DNA from: Petunia secreta
Lineage: Eukaryota > Streptophyta > Magnoliopsida > Solanales > Solanaceae
Direction: 5' to 3'
Length of the DNA: 64,000 nt
Assembly (NCBI GenBank): GCA_029990175.1
Contig: JARKIP010000035.1
Span: 20,821,501-20,885,500 of the forward strand
The notes under the pieces are model-generated. The model worked only from the letters and a program-made list of their open reading frames with translations, did not search any database and had not been told where the DNA came from. This document shows, in pieces, positions 21,492-33,603 of the stretch. Within the stretch, counting starts at the first letter, position 1. Each line of letters begins with the position of its first letter. The position numbers were made by a program, and so were the translations under genes.

Positions 21492-22803
21492 TGTTGCTCC
21501 CAACGCACACGCAAGTATACGTGGTCGACAAGTAATAGAGTGATAAGTAGAGTATCGTTCCCACGAGGACTATTAAGACTGAATCCTAACAAACAATTTA
21601 TATAAACTATTCAGGGATCTTTTCCAATAGTGATGAGTTTATTAACTAAAGAAAAGTAATTAAAACAAGTAATTGAAATCAAGTAACAGAGCAAATTCTA
21701 AACTGTTATCAATAAAAGATGACGGTCCCGGGTCAGAGTTACGAACAATCCAATTGAGTTTTCCAGTTGATTCTACTTCTTGATTTCCTAGATTGCTAAC
21801 TACAGGTTAAATGTACCCATGAAAACCTTTCGATTCTTCACGGTCTATGCAGGCTACTCCAATCCCTATATGCCTATGGGTTGAATCACGTGCACGCATT
21901 AACGAATTCTGTAATTAGTTAAACTAGGTGAGCAAGTATATGTCTATCCTACTCACAAATTGGTTCCCGGATGCCCGGGTTCACAATCTAGCTCTACTCT
22001 TTCTTATTGCGTTCATAAATTCCCTCTTTCGAGTTCAATCTAAAAACCATAGATAGTGTTCAATTATCAGGCCTCAATAATCAAACAATTATGATCAAGA
22101 AAGAATAAACAATCCTTAATGGTAAATCAATATATAGAAATCAACTTTCAAACATCAACCTTCATGTATTTACTCTAACCCTAGAACAAACAAACTATAG
22201 AATTAAAGAGAAGAATAAGAGAAAGAGAGAAAGAACTTGTGTAGAAGACATCTAGGGCTCCTCCCCTCTCCTCTAAAACTTGCTCCAAAGTCTGAACTCC
22301 CTTCAAAAACTAAGTAAAAGAGTATTTATAGGGTTTACAAAGGCCTGGTAATAAGTTAGACCTAAGCCTAAACGAAATAGGAAGTAAAAATCCACTCAGG
22401 GGCGCTATAACGGGCGCCCCGCGCCTCGTAACGCGCTGCCCAAGACAGAACACGCCAAACTTTGGGCGCCTTTGCCACGTGGCGTGCAAGGAATAGCGCT
22501 GGGGCACTGGGCGCTATACATGGCGCCCCACGTTCCCCACAGCACCCAGCCAAAATTCATTTTCCTTGGTCCGAAATCTAGCTCGTGTCGTGCCCTTGTG
22601 TGCTCAATCCAATCCTCAATCAACTCCCAATCATTCCTTGCTCAATCAAGCTCCTAAAAGCTCCAAATGCACTTCATAACAACCTACATACACACGACAT
22701 CAAATCAGCGTAAAACCACATTCACAAACTATAAAACGAGCGAATAACAAGCTCAAACATGCGGAAATATTAAGGAAATATTGGCATAAAATGCCAAACA
22801 TCA
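21492..22803 (-). repeat. 3' LTR of the Athila-like element (about 1.31 kb)
   Basis: Matches both blocks of the other LTR. The ORFs at 22310-22657 are LTR shadows shared by all copies. It includes a GC-rich core with repeated GGCGCC (22400-22530) in an otherwise AT-rich LTR. Confidence 0.9.
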
Positions 22804-24846
22804 CCACCCCACACTTGAACCTTTTGCTCGCCCTCGAGCAAGTCACATCTCACTTCCCAACCTAGGTAAAACAGGTCTGCCTATGACCATAGTTAATACC
22901 GACCATTGAACCAATGCACACATGACTACTATGGATCCACAACATGCCAACAAATTATCAAAATCAAAAATATAAGAACAACCACCCCAAAATAGCTCGA
23001 ATGCACAAACTCAACTCAATGCAACCATGCTCCCATAAAATCACACCTATCTACTCAACCAAGAACCATCAACTTCACCTATTTCATGCAAACCACGTGC
23101 CCTCACCAATATGAAGCAAAAGAGTGCCCCCCCAAAAATCACACACAAAATCAATATCATGAATAAAACGGGGGCAATACAAATGAATTCACTCACTCTC
23201 ATGAAAGTCTCACATGTCACACACAACGTACCATAGGCTTGCCCATAGTGTATGACTCCACTAATCTAAGCTCACTCCAATCGGGATTAACTAGGACTTT
23301 AGAAAGGTCGTAATGTAGGCTAAGGGGCGGGTAAGATACATATGGTAATAGTGACTACCTCCCTGAGCACTTTAATACATCACATTCAAATTAAGCACAA
23401 ATCTCATCAAGCCACCCAATCAACTCTTCCACACATACACCATCTCAACAAGTAGCATTTTTCTTTTAAGCACACACTAGCAAGGAATGGATATTCTTTT
23501 CTCTTTTTATTTCTTTTTCCACAATTTTTTTCTTTTTCTTTTCTTTTTCAACTTTGCTATTTTTTTTTTCTTTTTTTTTTTTTTTTCAATTTCATCCAAC
23601 CTTGCCCATGCTTTTCACTACTTCACAAATTTTACAATAATCCCTCTTCATTAGCTCCACTCAAAAACCTCCTAAAATCCGACCACAACTCCAATCAACT
23701 ACACAATATCAATAAAGTGCTTAAGGAGTAAGGGCCAAAAGAGTCAATTTAAAACAAATGGGTAGACTCGGGATGTGGGTGCCAACAAAAAGGGTCAAAG
23801 GAATCACAACAATTTTTTTTTCAAGGTGTATATGTAAGGATAGGCAAATCAAAAGAAGGCCTTGTATCATTTCCCGACTAGATTGAACCTACGATTTCGC
23901 TTTGCACACACACGGGGCAAGTTCTAGACATTAATATGCAACATGGAGTAAACAAGAACATGCCTCACACACACATCGCGCATGGTCCACACAAAAAGGT
24001 TCCATCAACAACTCTCAAAGAATGCAACTTGTGGAAATTTAAGCACTCATGCACAAAGGCTCACAATCAAGTCAAGCAAGCGGACTCAAGCATCTCAACG
24101 GGGTCGTTTCATATTTTTCCTAGGCATGCATCAAATTAAAATCCAAGGACACCACAAATAGAACATGCAATCAATTCAAGTCCACCGGTATCAAACAAAT
24201 CAAAGGCACCTAGCATTCTACCTATTCCTTTCGTCTAGGGCCACCTATAACTAACTATTCTAATCCTAAAAATAAAAACTACCCGGTTCAAAGGCCTACC
24301 CGTGGAAAAGAACCGAGGCCATAAGAAAAACCACGGGGTGGATGACATGTACCACTAATAAAACTAAAAGGAAAATATTTTTGGAATTTTTCATTGGTTT
24401 TCTAATTTATTTTTTTTATATATTAAAGCAAGAAACAAATAAAAATAAAGTCAAGTGACAAAAGAAAATCCTACGGTACATGCATCCCTAACCTCAAAAA
24501 TAAATAAAAGGGTAGTTCCCACCCCACACTTAAACTAAGCACTGTCCTCAGTGCTAAAAATAAATAAAGTGCGAGAGTAAAAGAAACTTCCCTGAAGTCT
24601 CTAGTCCTTGATGCTAGCATCCTCCAAGCTTCCATATAGTATGAGGTACTCAGACTTCCCCAACAGGTCATCAATATTAGGCAAGGGTGAGAACACCCCA
24701 CACTTAGCCTCGACATTACATGAACCTGCAATCCAAGGAAAAACACAGACTACGTGACACTATAAATAAAATAATACAAGTACAACCTCGAGTTGCCTCC
24801 CGAGAAGCGCTTGATTTAACGTCGCGGCACGACGAAGACAACTTCT
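22804..24846 (-). other. Interior of the Athila-like element, non-coding part
   Basis: Long untranslated part downstream of the ORF in element orientation. It contains a T-rich low-complexity block (23490-23590 on the plus strand). No protein motif was recognised. Confidence 0.6.
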
Positions 24847-25755
24847 TCACTTTTTCCTCCACCTTGAACTAATGAATCGAATCCCAAACTTTGCCTCAAG
24901 CTTACGAATATGGTATTGGGGTGGTGGAAAAAATACAAAAGGACCAAGCAACCAATGTCGCATTTTGCACTTCTTGACCTTTACATGAGGGATGTCGTTT
25001 TGTCTCCTCGGTATCACAAACTTAAAAATATAAACACCTTGTTCCTTCTCCTTGGGTTTCTGCATAGGCTCGGGTGGCTCAATTTTCATTTCACCATCCA
25101 AACACAATGTTGAAAAATGATTGGAATGAGGTCCAATGCGCTTCAATTCTAAAGTTGCATTACTTTTGACACCTTCACTTGCAGCAACACTAAAGTCCTC
25201 AAATATGATGTTTTCTATTTCCTCACTTGACTCTAATGTAATTTTTTCAACCTTGACATCATCAACTAACATTGAGTCGAATGGTAGGAATTCCACTTTT
25301 TGCTCCTCAAATTGGCTTCTAAGCTCTTCTATCTCAAATCTACTATTCACCACAACTGATAATTGGGCATTAGACACCTCAACCATATCACTCAAATTCT
25401 CCTCCAAGTCGTGAATAGTCAAGCCAAATTCGTCGATCTCTTGCCCGAGCACAACCCTTTCTTCCATAAATTGCCTCGTCATATTTGTAAGTTCACTCCT
25501 GAAATCCCCATACGCTTCTAAAAGGTTGGCTTGCTCCGTTAGAAAAGTTTGGCTCACAACCTGCACTTCTTCATTCCTGTCAGACTCACAAACATCGTTA
25601 AAAATATCACACACATTGATAGAGGAAGGAGTATGACACTTAGGACAATCATTCCACTGACCACCACATAATTTACAAAAATTCCAATCAAAGGTGGTAG
25701 AAAATTCACATAACCAGTCTCGTAGGGTTGAAAGAGTTGGACAATTTTCCCACAA
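24847..25755 (-). CDS. ORF of the Athila-like element with Cys-rich N-terminus
   Basis: An open frame of about 300 codons continues upstream to near 25857 without a clear ATG; the first codon taken here is TTG. The upstream part contains CLLC...H...C, and residues 27-40 form a C-x2-C-x6-C-x2-C cluster (CKLCGGQWNDCPKC), a plausible zinc ribbon. Residues 60-180 are acidic and heptad-like (coiled coil likely). The C-terminus is basic with Pro/Lys-rich runs. No gag, protease or RT motif was recognised. Similar single-ORF, pol-less elements are common in plants; function unknown. Confidence 0.6.
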   Translation of the reverse strand: MWENCPTLSTLRDWLCEFSTTFDWNFCKLCGGQWNDCPKCHTPSSINVCDIFNDVCESDRNEEVQVVSQTFLTEQANLLEAYGDFRSELTNMTRQFMEERVVLGQEIDEFGLTIHDLEENLSDMVEVSNAQLSVVVNSRFEIEELRSQFEEQKVEFLPFDSMLVDDVKVEKITLESSEEIENIIFEDFSVAASEGVKSNATLELKRIGPHSNHFSTLCLDGEMKIEPPEPMQKPKEKEQGVYIFKFVIPRRQNDIPHVKVKKCKMRHWLLGPFVFFPPPQYHIRKLEAKFGIRFISSRWRKK

Positions 25756-25949
25756 GTGGGTTCCCTCACAAAGTAGACAGAAATCCTCAAAATTTGAGCA
25801 ATCATCATTCGACCAATTTTCATTAAAAGATGCTATGGTAAGACAAGTAACACAATACTAACTAAACAAAAATTAAACCTGAATAGATAATAAGTAATCG
25901 TTAAAAAAGAAATCAGTCAATTTAGTCACCGGCAACGGCGCCAAAAACT

Positions 25950-26992
25950 TGTTGCTCCCAACGCACACGCAAGTATACGTGGTCGACAAGTAATAGAGTG
26001 ATAAGTAGAGTATCGTTCCCACGAGGACTATTCAGACTGAATCATAGCAAACAATTTATATAAACTATTCAGGGATCTTTTCCAATAGTGATGAGTTTAT
26101 TAACTAAAGAACAGTAATTAAAACAAGTAATTGAAATCAAGTAACAGAGCAAATTCTAAGTTGTTGTCAATAAAAGATGACGGTCCCGGGTCAGAGTTAC
26201 GAACAATCCAGTTGAGTTTTCCAGTTGATTCTACTTCTTGATTTCCTATATTGCTAACTACAGGTTAAATGTACCCATGAAAACCTTTCGATTCTTCACG
26301 GTCTATGCAGGCTACTCCAATCCCTATATGTCTATGGGTTGAATCACGTGCACGCATTAACGAATTCCGTAATTAGTTAAACTAGGTGAGCAAGTATATG
26401 TCTATCCTACTCACGAATTGGTTCCCCGATGCCCGGGTGCACAATCTAGCTCTACTCTTTCTTATTGCGTTCATAAATTCCCTCTTTCGAGTTCAATCTA
26501 AAAACCATAGATAGTGTTCAATTATCAGGCCTCAATAATCAAACAATTATGATCAAGAAAGAATAAACAATCCATAATGGTAAATCAATATATAGAAATC
26601 AACTTTCAAACATCAACCTTCATGTATTTACTCTAACCCTAGAACAAACAAACTATAGAATTAAAGAGAAGAATAAGAGAAAGAGAGAAAGAACTTGTGC
26701 AGAAGACATCTAGGGCTCCTCCCCTCTCCTCTAAAACTTGCTTCAAAGTCTGAACTCCCTTCAAAATCTAAGTGAAAGAGTATTTATAGGGTTTACAAAG
26801 GCCTGATAATAAGTTAGACCTAAGCCTAAACAAAATAGGAAGTAAAAATCCGCTCAGGGGTGCTATAACGGGCGCCCCGCACCTCGTAACGCGCTGCCCA
26901 AGACAGAACACGCCAAACTTTGGGCGCCTTTGCCACGTGGCGCGCAAGGAATAGCGCTGGGGCACTGGGCGGTATAGCTGGCGCCCCACGTG
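25950..26992 (-). repeat. Partial LTR block (first unit of duplicated 5' LTR)
   Basis: Matches 21492-22537 of the other LTR and stops inside the GC-rich block at ccccacgtgccc. Its last roughly 270 bp (as seen on the plus strand) are missing. Confidence 0.88.
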
Positions 26993-28282
26993 CCCATACG
27001 TGGTCGACAAGTAATAGAGTGATAAGTAGAGTATCGTTCCCACAAGGACTATTCAGACTGAATCCTAGCAAACAATTTATATAAACTATTCAGGGATCTT
27101 TTCCAATAGTGATGAGTTTATTAACTAAAGAACAGTAATTAAAATAAGTAATTGAAATCAAGTAACAGAGCAAATTCTAAGTTGTTATCAATAAAAGATG
27201 ACGGTCCCGGGTCAGAGTTACAAACAATCCAGTTGAGTTTTCCAGTTGATTCTACTTCTTGATTTCCTAGATTGCTAACTACAGGTTAAATGTACCCATG
27301 AAAACCTTTCGATTCTTCACGGTCTATGCAGGCTACTCCAATCCCTATATGTCTATGGGTTGAATAACGTGCACGCATTAACGAATTCTGTAATTAGTTA
27401 AACTAGGTGAGCAAGTATATGTCTATCCTACTCACGAATTGGTTCCCCGATGCCCGGGTGCACAATCTAGCTCTACTCTTTCTTATTGCGTTCATAAATT
27501 CCCTCTTTCGAGTTCAATCTAAAAACCATAGATAGTATTCAATTATCAGGCCTTAATAATCAAACAATTATGATCAAGAAAGAATAAACAATCCATAATG
27601 GTAAATCAATATATAGAAATCAACTTTCAAACATCAACCTTCATGTATTTACTCTAACCCTAGAACAAACAAACTATAGAATTAAAGAGAAGAATAAGAG
27701 AAAGAGAGAAAGAACTTGTGTAGAAGACATCTAGGGCTCCTCCCCTCTCCTCTAAAACTTGCTCCAAAGTCTGAACTCCCTTCAACAACTAAGTAAAAGA
27801 GTATTTATAGGGTTTACAAAGGTCTGGTAATAAGTTAGACCTAAGCCTAAATGAAATATGAAGTAAAAATCCGCTCAGGGGCGCTATAACGGGCGCCCCG
27901 CGCCTCGTAACGCGCTGCCCAAGACAGAACATGCCAAACTTTGGGCGCCTTTGCCACGTGGCGCGCAAGGAATAGCGCTGGGGCACTGGGCACTATAACT
28001 GGCGCCCCACGTGCCCCACAGCGCCCAGCCAAAATTCGTTTTCCTTGGTCCGAAATCTAGCTCGTGTCGTGCCCTTGTGTGCTCAATCCAATCCTCAATC
28101 AACTCCCAATCATTCCTTGCTCAATCAAGCTCCTAAAAGCTCCAAATGCACTTCATAACAACCTACATACACACGACATCAAATCAGTGTAAAACCACAT
28201 TCACAAACTATAAAACGAGCGAATAACAAGCTCAAACATGCGGAAATATTAAGGAAATATTGGCATAAAATGTCAAACATCA
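26993..28282 (-). repeat. LTR block (second unit of duplicated 5' LTR)
   Basis: Starts at atacgtggtcgacaag, lacking only the first 26 bp of the LTR, and runs to the true LTR end at 28282. Together with 25950-26992 it makes a 2.3-kb LTR with a tandem duplication of about 1.04 kb that is absent from the 3' LTR. Confidence 0.88.
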
Positions 28283-28287
28283 ATACC

Positions 28288-28586
28288 CGGAGCAAGAATT
28301 AAGAAGGTCGTTGAAGATTTTTGTCTTTTTCCTTAATCTTTGAACTTTGGACTCAATTTGCAATCCGTCAAATTTCTCTTTATTTTCAAGTTTCGACACA
28401 AGCTCATTCTTAATCTCTGTCCAACGGGGACCACTAATTGTAGAACCATTAAACTTGTGCTTACTCACATCATCATGTAGGACTGTTATAAGGAGCGACA
28501 TTTCTTCTTCCGTCTATTTATCAGCAGTTGAACCACGTAGTCTACTCATTCTTTTACGTTTCTAAAATAAAACAACAATAGAAGAA

Positions 28587-28645
<59 letters not shown>

Positions 28646-28820
28646 CTTCATTTTCTTTAGAGTGCATAAATCATAAACAATACCTAAAACTAATATGAAA
28701 GGTATATGAGCACAAGAAAAAGGACAAAACATTAAGTATGCTTACCCTGTTAACCGATCGAGGTGGAGTCACAGTATTCTCGTCAGATATCTCAAAACCA
28801 GCTTCATCTATTATGGGCAT
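28288..28820 (-). pseudogene. Myb/SANT-like (PF12776-type) gene, 5' part
   Basis: Minus strand. The proposed first exon is 28820-28746 (MPIIDEAGFEISDENTV...), ending at a GTAAGC donor. A 184-bp intron (28745-28562) carries a TTA microsatellite. An acceptor ttttattttag precedes 28561, and both edges are phase 0. Exon 2 reads KRKRMSRLRGSTADK, a TAG at 28516-28514 where the domain should start with Trp, then TEEEMSLLITVLHDD, SGPRWTEIKNELVSK and LQIESKVQRLRKKTKIF. This is the trihelix-like DNA-binding domain of plant Myb/SANT-like proteins and of Harbinger transposon ORF1. The domain is cut at 28288 by the Athila-like element and resumes at 21491. Whether the parent was a host gene or a Harbinger component is open. 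Confidence 0.83.
28588..28645. repeat. (TTA)n microsatellite in intron
   Basis: About 19 TTA units inside the predicted first intron of the Myb/SANT-like gene. Confidence 0.95.
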
Positions 28821-29074
28821 TACCAGACTTACAAAAACAAGGCCAAATTATTAGCTGCACCATCTGAATGATTAAAAAAATAAGATCGTATTTACAATGA
28901 AACCAACAAAGTTGAGAGAAAAGATTTACTATTTTAGTCGACCTAAGACCTCAATTTCAATCAAGTACAACCAGAAAAAAAAAGTAAAGGGATAACCATT
29001 ACCGCCATTACAAGTAAAGATTAGTAAGTGTAGGAGATGAAAGACCTCATATACAAGCTATGGTTTACAAATTC

Positions 29075-29126
<52 letters not shown>

Positions 29127-29597
29127 AAACCAAGCAAAATAAATCAGAAGAAATTTCATACAGATCAAGCAAAACATTAGCATATTTTGGTAAATTACCT
29201 TCAATTTTTTTCTTCAAAATGAATTGCCACAGATTGGCACAACAATTATCTCTTGTGGAGTCTTAAGTTTTATAGAGAATAGTCGGTGAGTTAATGGGGG
29301 GAAATTGGCCAGATAAGGTTGTGACTTAATGGGGGGGAAAATTGGACAGATAGGGATACTGTATGTGAGTTAATGGGGGGGGGGGGGGGGGGGCGATTGG
29401 GATTTTTAGTGGTGATGGGTAGTATTACAAATATCAAAAGTATAGGGCATTTTTTAAATTTGCTCCAATGGTCTGTTTTTGGGCCAAATTCAGGTGTGTG
29501 CATAATTTGGTATTTGAAGTTTGTAATTTTAAGTTTTCTCAAAAATGGCCAAATTGTACAAACAAATAAATATTTCAAATTTTTTACTTCAAATAAT
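28821..29597. other. Non-coding stretch with homopolymer tracts
   Basis: Contains a poly-A tract of about 41 bases (29080-29120) and a poly-G tract (about 29377-29393) preceded by two shorter gttaatggggg-type repeats (29291-29345). No gene signal. The upstream flank of the Myb/SANT-like gene lies at its left end. Confidence 0.7.
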
Positions 29598-29732
29598 GCT
29601 CCCAAATTATATGAACAAATATGGCCTAAGTTTTATGGCCCTTATCATGTCATCATGAGAATTGGAAAGGACGCACATAAGTTACAACTTCCTCATAGTG
29701 CCAATATACATTTAGTGTTTTATGTGTCCTAA
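29598..29732 (+). pseudogene. Ty3/gypsy pol C-terminal scrap
   Basis: Reads PKFYGPYHVIMRIGKDAHKL then QLPHSANIHLVFYVS, the conserved integrase C-terminal segment (KFYGPY...IG...YKLQLP...HPVFHVS) of Ty3 elements. Upstream and downstream pol is not recognisable. A Copia LTR begins two bases downstream. Confidence 0.75.
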
Positions 29733-29733
29733 C

Positions 29734-30266
29734 TGTTGGAAATTAGATACGGGACACCCATGTGGATCAACTCGGATTCATGTTAAATATATATAAATAT
29801 GTATGTGTTATATATTTATTAGAATATCTATTAAAAGAAAAGAGAGAAAGTACATGTCTATTAGAAATAGTATGAAGAGTTGTGTCTCCTCATAATTAAT
29901 AAAAAGAAGCCCTAAACTGTTGGAACCTCCAAGTTATTTCCTGCATTTCTTTTCTATGAAAGCAGAAAGAAGATAAATTCTTCTTCCTCCTCTACACAAG
30001 AAACAAACCTACTTTTCTCCCAAATAGTTGGAATAGAAAACTCTATTCTTCTTCGTGAAGAACTTCGATTGAGATTCCTAATGAAGATGATTAGCAGTTT
30101 TCTGCCACGCGAAACAGTCTTCTGTAACTCAGGTACGTCTTAGACTGTGTGAACTATATAGCGTAGTTCGTGTTCATATAACATGTGATTACGCTGTTGA
30201 CTAGTGAAATAAATACCGATAAACCCTGAGCAAATTGTACGTTCCTGAATTGTGTGTAATTCTTCA
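29734..30266 (+). repeat. Copia LTR (diverged relative of the 32750-37944 element)
   Basis: Begins TGTTGGAAAT and carries the cgggacacccatgtgg motif near its start and the gtgaaa...cttcattg ending typical of the family at 32750. It ends TTCTTCA at 30266. A primer site TGATATCAGAGCC (30268-30280, initiator-tRNA-Met type with one change) follows, so this is a 5' LTR and not a solo LTR. No matching 3' LTR is seen before 32750. Confidence 0.8.
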
Positions 30267-30267
30267 T

Positions 30268-30280
30268 TGATATCAGAGCC
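30268..30280 (+). other. Primer-binding site, initiator tRNA-Met type
   Basis: TGATATCAGAGCC matches TGGTATCAGAGCC with one substitution, two bases after the LTR end. Confidence 0.75.
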
Positions 30281-32749
30281 TAATTATTTATTTTCTAGTT
30301 AGTATTAAAGTAATTTTGATACTTTAAGGACTCAACAGAGTCATGAAAATTTTTCTACGGCATTGTCAGTTGTGACTCTCTGTTGCCGCAAGACTTTTCT
30401 CGTGTACAACAAGTTTTCTATCACGCCGCTGTAGTTTTCTTATTAGATGATTCTCCCCAATTACACAATGCGGATATGATTAGTTGTTTTATTAAGAAAT
30501 ATATGAAGTTAATGGGGTTTAGTTGTTTGGTTCCAATTAGAACGGAACATATGAGGACTTTATGGTCAGATACATTAAAACCAATTTACTACAAAAGGTA
30601 TTATTTTTCATTGAGGTGAACTACATAGAGGTTTTTTATCTAAACCTTAGATTAATGAAGAAAGTAAGATTCCACGAAAATCTCCCTTCAAAAGACATGG
30701 TGTTGTTTCACAGAGAAGGAAAGTAATAAGATTGGGATGAAATTTGATTGCAATCCCCATGTTTTTTTCTTAATAAGAATTGTTCTTGAGATAATGACAA
30801 AATTTTGTTAAGCTTTTAAGTTTTGTGAGAATCCATACTGGATACACACCAGATACACCTTTATGGGTCTCATACGTATGTGCCCATATTATATTCCCTT
30901 GTTCATTCCAACTCCAAAATTCACAGAAATCAACTTCTGCAATTTCTAGGATTATACTAATTACTATTCTATAAGATTTTGGTAAGGTGTTGGGATAAAT
31001 GTACAACAAAGACTAAGTATTCTTTGTTTTTTAGAAGGGACTTCAAAATTGTTTCCGTTACAATGATTGCTCTTAATTGAAATTATCAAGTGATTGCTTT
31101 ATTTGGCTTTCATGATATAGATAGGAATAGAATCCTATTCAAGAGAATATTGTACATAAAGGTGTATAAGTTTTCATGTGATTCTTTTCTCTTGTATATG
31201 TTGCAAGAAAGTAATTTTGAAAGTTAAACAAAGTGTTGCGTTCGACTTGGCCAATCTTGACATCACTAAGAAACGGTGCAATAGTGCCTGTTCATAATCA
31301 GAATGGCAAGCAACGCATGGAAAAGAATGAAAAGTGTTTCAAACAAAACATATTTTGTAAAAGGGATTAGAAGTCACGTGGCAATTGTCCTACTTTATCA
31401 TTCTAACTCCCATTTCAATATTGCCTAGACCATGGTGATGGACTGATGGTTATATGTCACTTGATATGTTTTGTGACATTTTAAAGTTTTTTTTTCATAA
31501 AATTTTCCTATAGTTTTCAAACACAAACTAATAGTGACGCGTCTGTTTGGGAGTAACTTATTACAAGGATACGTGTCCTTTAGCTGTCATCAAACTATAC
31601 TTACACCTATGATATGTATATGTACATATACAAAGGTGAAATAGAAGTTGGCCATGTTTACTCTCTATGGGTAAAATACTGAATAGTTCAGTAATGTCCC
31701 ATTGGAAGAGGTGAAACGCGGCTCTACATTCTACAATATGTTTACACAAATTGAATATTGTTTATTCAAATACCAATATTAAAGTTTTCTTGTAAAACTT
31801 TATACGGTGTCATTTTTAATCCATGTGTGCATATTTAAAGTAAATAATAAACTTAAGCCTGTGTAGATGTAGATTTGTGATGACTCCCAAGTTCTTTCGT
31901 CTGTGTTACAAGAAATTTCAAAGTAGCATTTGAATTATATAGTTGCTTCGTGTTGCCAGTGGTTTGTTGGATTGGAAATAATAGAACTATTTCTTGACAA
32001 CAGAAGTCTGACACAAGTGTATAAAAAGTTGCTTGCATCACACCACTAGGCTCAATCGGCACTTGAATCTTCAGTTTTTGAATTATTGTCTAATTCAAAT
32101 TCTTTTGTCGATTTCTCTTAGCCATCCATTTTTCTTACATATATAAGTAAAGTGGCGTTTTGGGCATGTTCTCTAAGTACTTTAATTTCCTTTATACATA
32201 TAACAAAAGGAATAAATTCAAGAAATCTTTTAAGTACTTATATGAAAGTTCTTTTGAAAAAGGAAACTCAATCATCACCATTTTTTAGACATATAAATAG
32301 ACACATGTGTTGTATATATATATATACTAATTTTAGTGTACGTATGTTGCACGTATCCTCTCGCGTAATTAATAATTAAAAGGTTTTTGCCAGGATAATA
32401 GATATTACATTAACAATTGAGATAACACCCTAAACAAAATTTCTTGCGCTAGAAAAGAATATCGAGATAACACCCTAAACAAAATTTCTTGCGCTAGAAA
32501 AGAATATCTTATATTAAAAAAAATATAAAGGTGTAATCTTGGAGCATAATAAAGAAATAAGTTTTGTATAACAGGTAGCTAAGAATATACAATCAAGTTT
32601 TTTATGAAATATATTCGTCTGTTAATATGGTACTTGTGGAGAGATCAATGCATCTTTCATTTTGTAATATATCGAAGACAGAGACATAATTTAGTAGTAA
32701 GGTGTTAGTTAAAATCTAAAATTTTGAAGAGGAAGAACAAAATTGCAAG
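30281..32749. other. AT-rich stretch, no gene recognised
   Basis: Presumably begins with interior of the Copia fragment. The ORFs at 30383-30619 (+) and 30770-31009 (-) have no recognisable motif. It holds a 45-bp tandem duplication at 32419-32508. Confidence 0.5.
32419..32508. repeat. 45-bp tandem duplication
   Basis: Two identical units starting gagataacaccctaaac at 32419 and 32464. Confidence 0.95.
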
Positions 32750-33229
32750 TGTTGGAAATAGGATTCGGGACACCCATGTGGGTCAAACCGGATCCATGTC
32801 CAAATATATTTGATTATATATTTGTTATATAAATCATAATATAAGGAAAAATTAGCAAAAGACACAACTATTGAGAAACTTATTTTGAAAAGTTATGTCT
32901 CCTATCAACTATAAAAGAAGTCCTAATTATTAGGAACTTCCAACTTTTTTCCTGCGTACTTTTTCCTTCTCAGGAAAAAGGAAACAATTGAACTCTCACT
33001 CTCTATGTCAAAAGACTTTCTTCTTCTATTATGGTGAAGAAGAAGATTCCAACGAAGAACGGAAGCGCTCTTCTACGAATTGGAACCACTTCTGTAACAA
33101 GGTACGATATAGACTGTGAACTTTTCTTTACAGTTCTTGTTTCTACATGTGATTGTATTGTAGACTAGTGAAACAAATACGGTTAGACCCTGGACAATTG
33201 TATGTTCTTGGATTATGTGAAATCCTTCA
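32750..33229 (+). repeat. 5' LTR of the Copia element
   Basis: 480 bp, ends ATCCTTCA. It differs from the 3' LTR at only about a dozen positions noticed by eye. Confidence 0.93.
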
Positions 33230-33230
33230 T

Positions 33231-33244
33231 TGGTATCAGGAGCC
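33231..33244 (+). other. Primer-binding site, initiator tRNA-Met type
   Basis: TGGTATCAGGAGCC equals TGGTATCAGAGCC with one inserted G. Confidence 0.8.
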
Positions 33245-33603
33245 CGAGTTATTTGTTTCCTAGTCATGGTCCTTCTTGATATTAATGTTCTGATATGGGA
33301 AGTGTTTGTTGTTGCTACAATATTTTTGTGAGACTTTGGGTAACACCAATTCCGGAAAAGAATGTGAAAAATTAATTAGAAGAAGTTAATTCTCCTGTTG
33401 AAGTTCGTTCAGAGACATTCTTAAATGCAAACACTACACTTCTCTGATGTCCAATCGTGATTGGGTGTCATTGGAAGTCTGAAACCAACTATATTCCATC
33501 TATAGATTCATTCAAGATACCGCTGGTTGTATTACTGAAGGAGTATAAACATAATGCATGGCATGGAAATTTTTTTTACCATTTCAATAATTCTTGAGAA
33601 ATA

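Larger units (their letters stand above)
21492..28282 (-). mobile_element. Athila-like non-autonomous LTR retrotransposon (6.8 kb, minus strand)
   Basis: In minus orientation: 5' LTR 28282-25950 (enlarged by an internal tandem duplication), then a tRNA-Asp type primer site (TGGCGCCGTTGCCGG, complement of 25927-25943), a 3.1-kb interior with one ORF, a polypurine tract (gtgtggggtgg, minus strand) at about 22804-22816, and 3' LTR 22803-21492. The LTR ends read TGATGTTTGGC and GGGAGCAACA. The 5-bp duplication ATACC flanks the element. No RT, protease or integrase remains, so mobility would need a helper. The tRNA-Asp primer suggests the Athila group. Confidence 0.9.

Noticed and set aside
22310..22657. 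Minus-strand ORFs in the GC-rich LTR block, repeated at 26768-27071 and 27789-28102
   Set aside because: They recur only because the LTR is repeated; the frames differ between copies and the GC-rich block explains the open reading.
22804..25949. CRISPR-like or bacterial transferred DNA
   Set aside because: No spaced direct repeats of the right kind; the whole window has plant retroelement structure and eukaryotic introns.
29080..29120. Poly-A tail of a LINE or SINE
   Set aside because: No target-site duplication or recognisable LINE/SINE body was found upstream; treated as a homopolymer tract.
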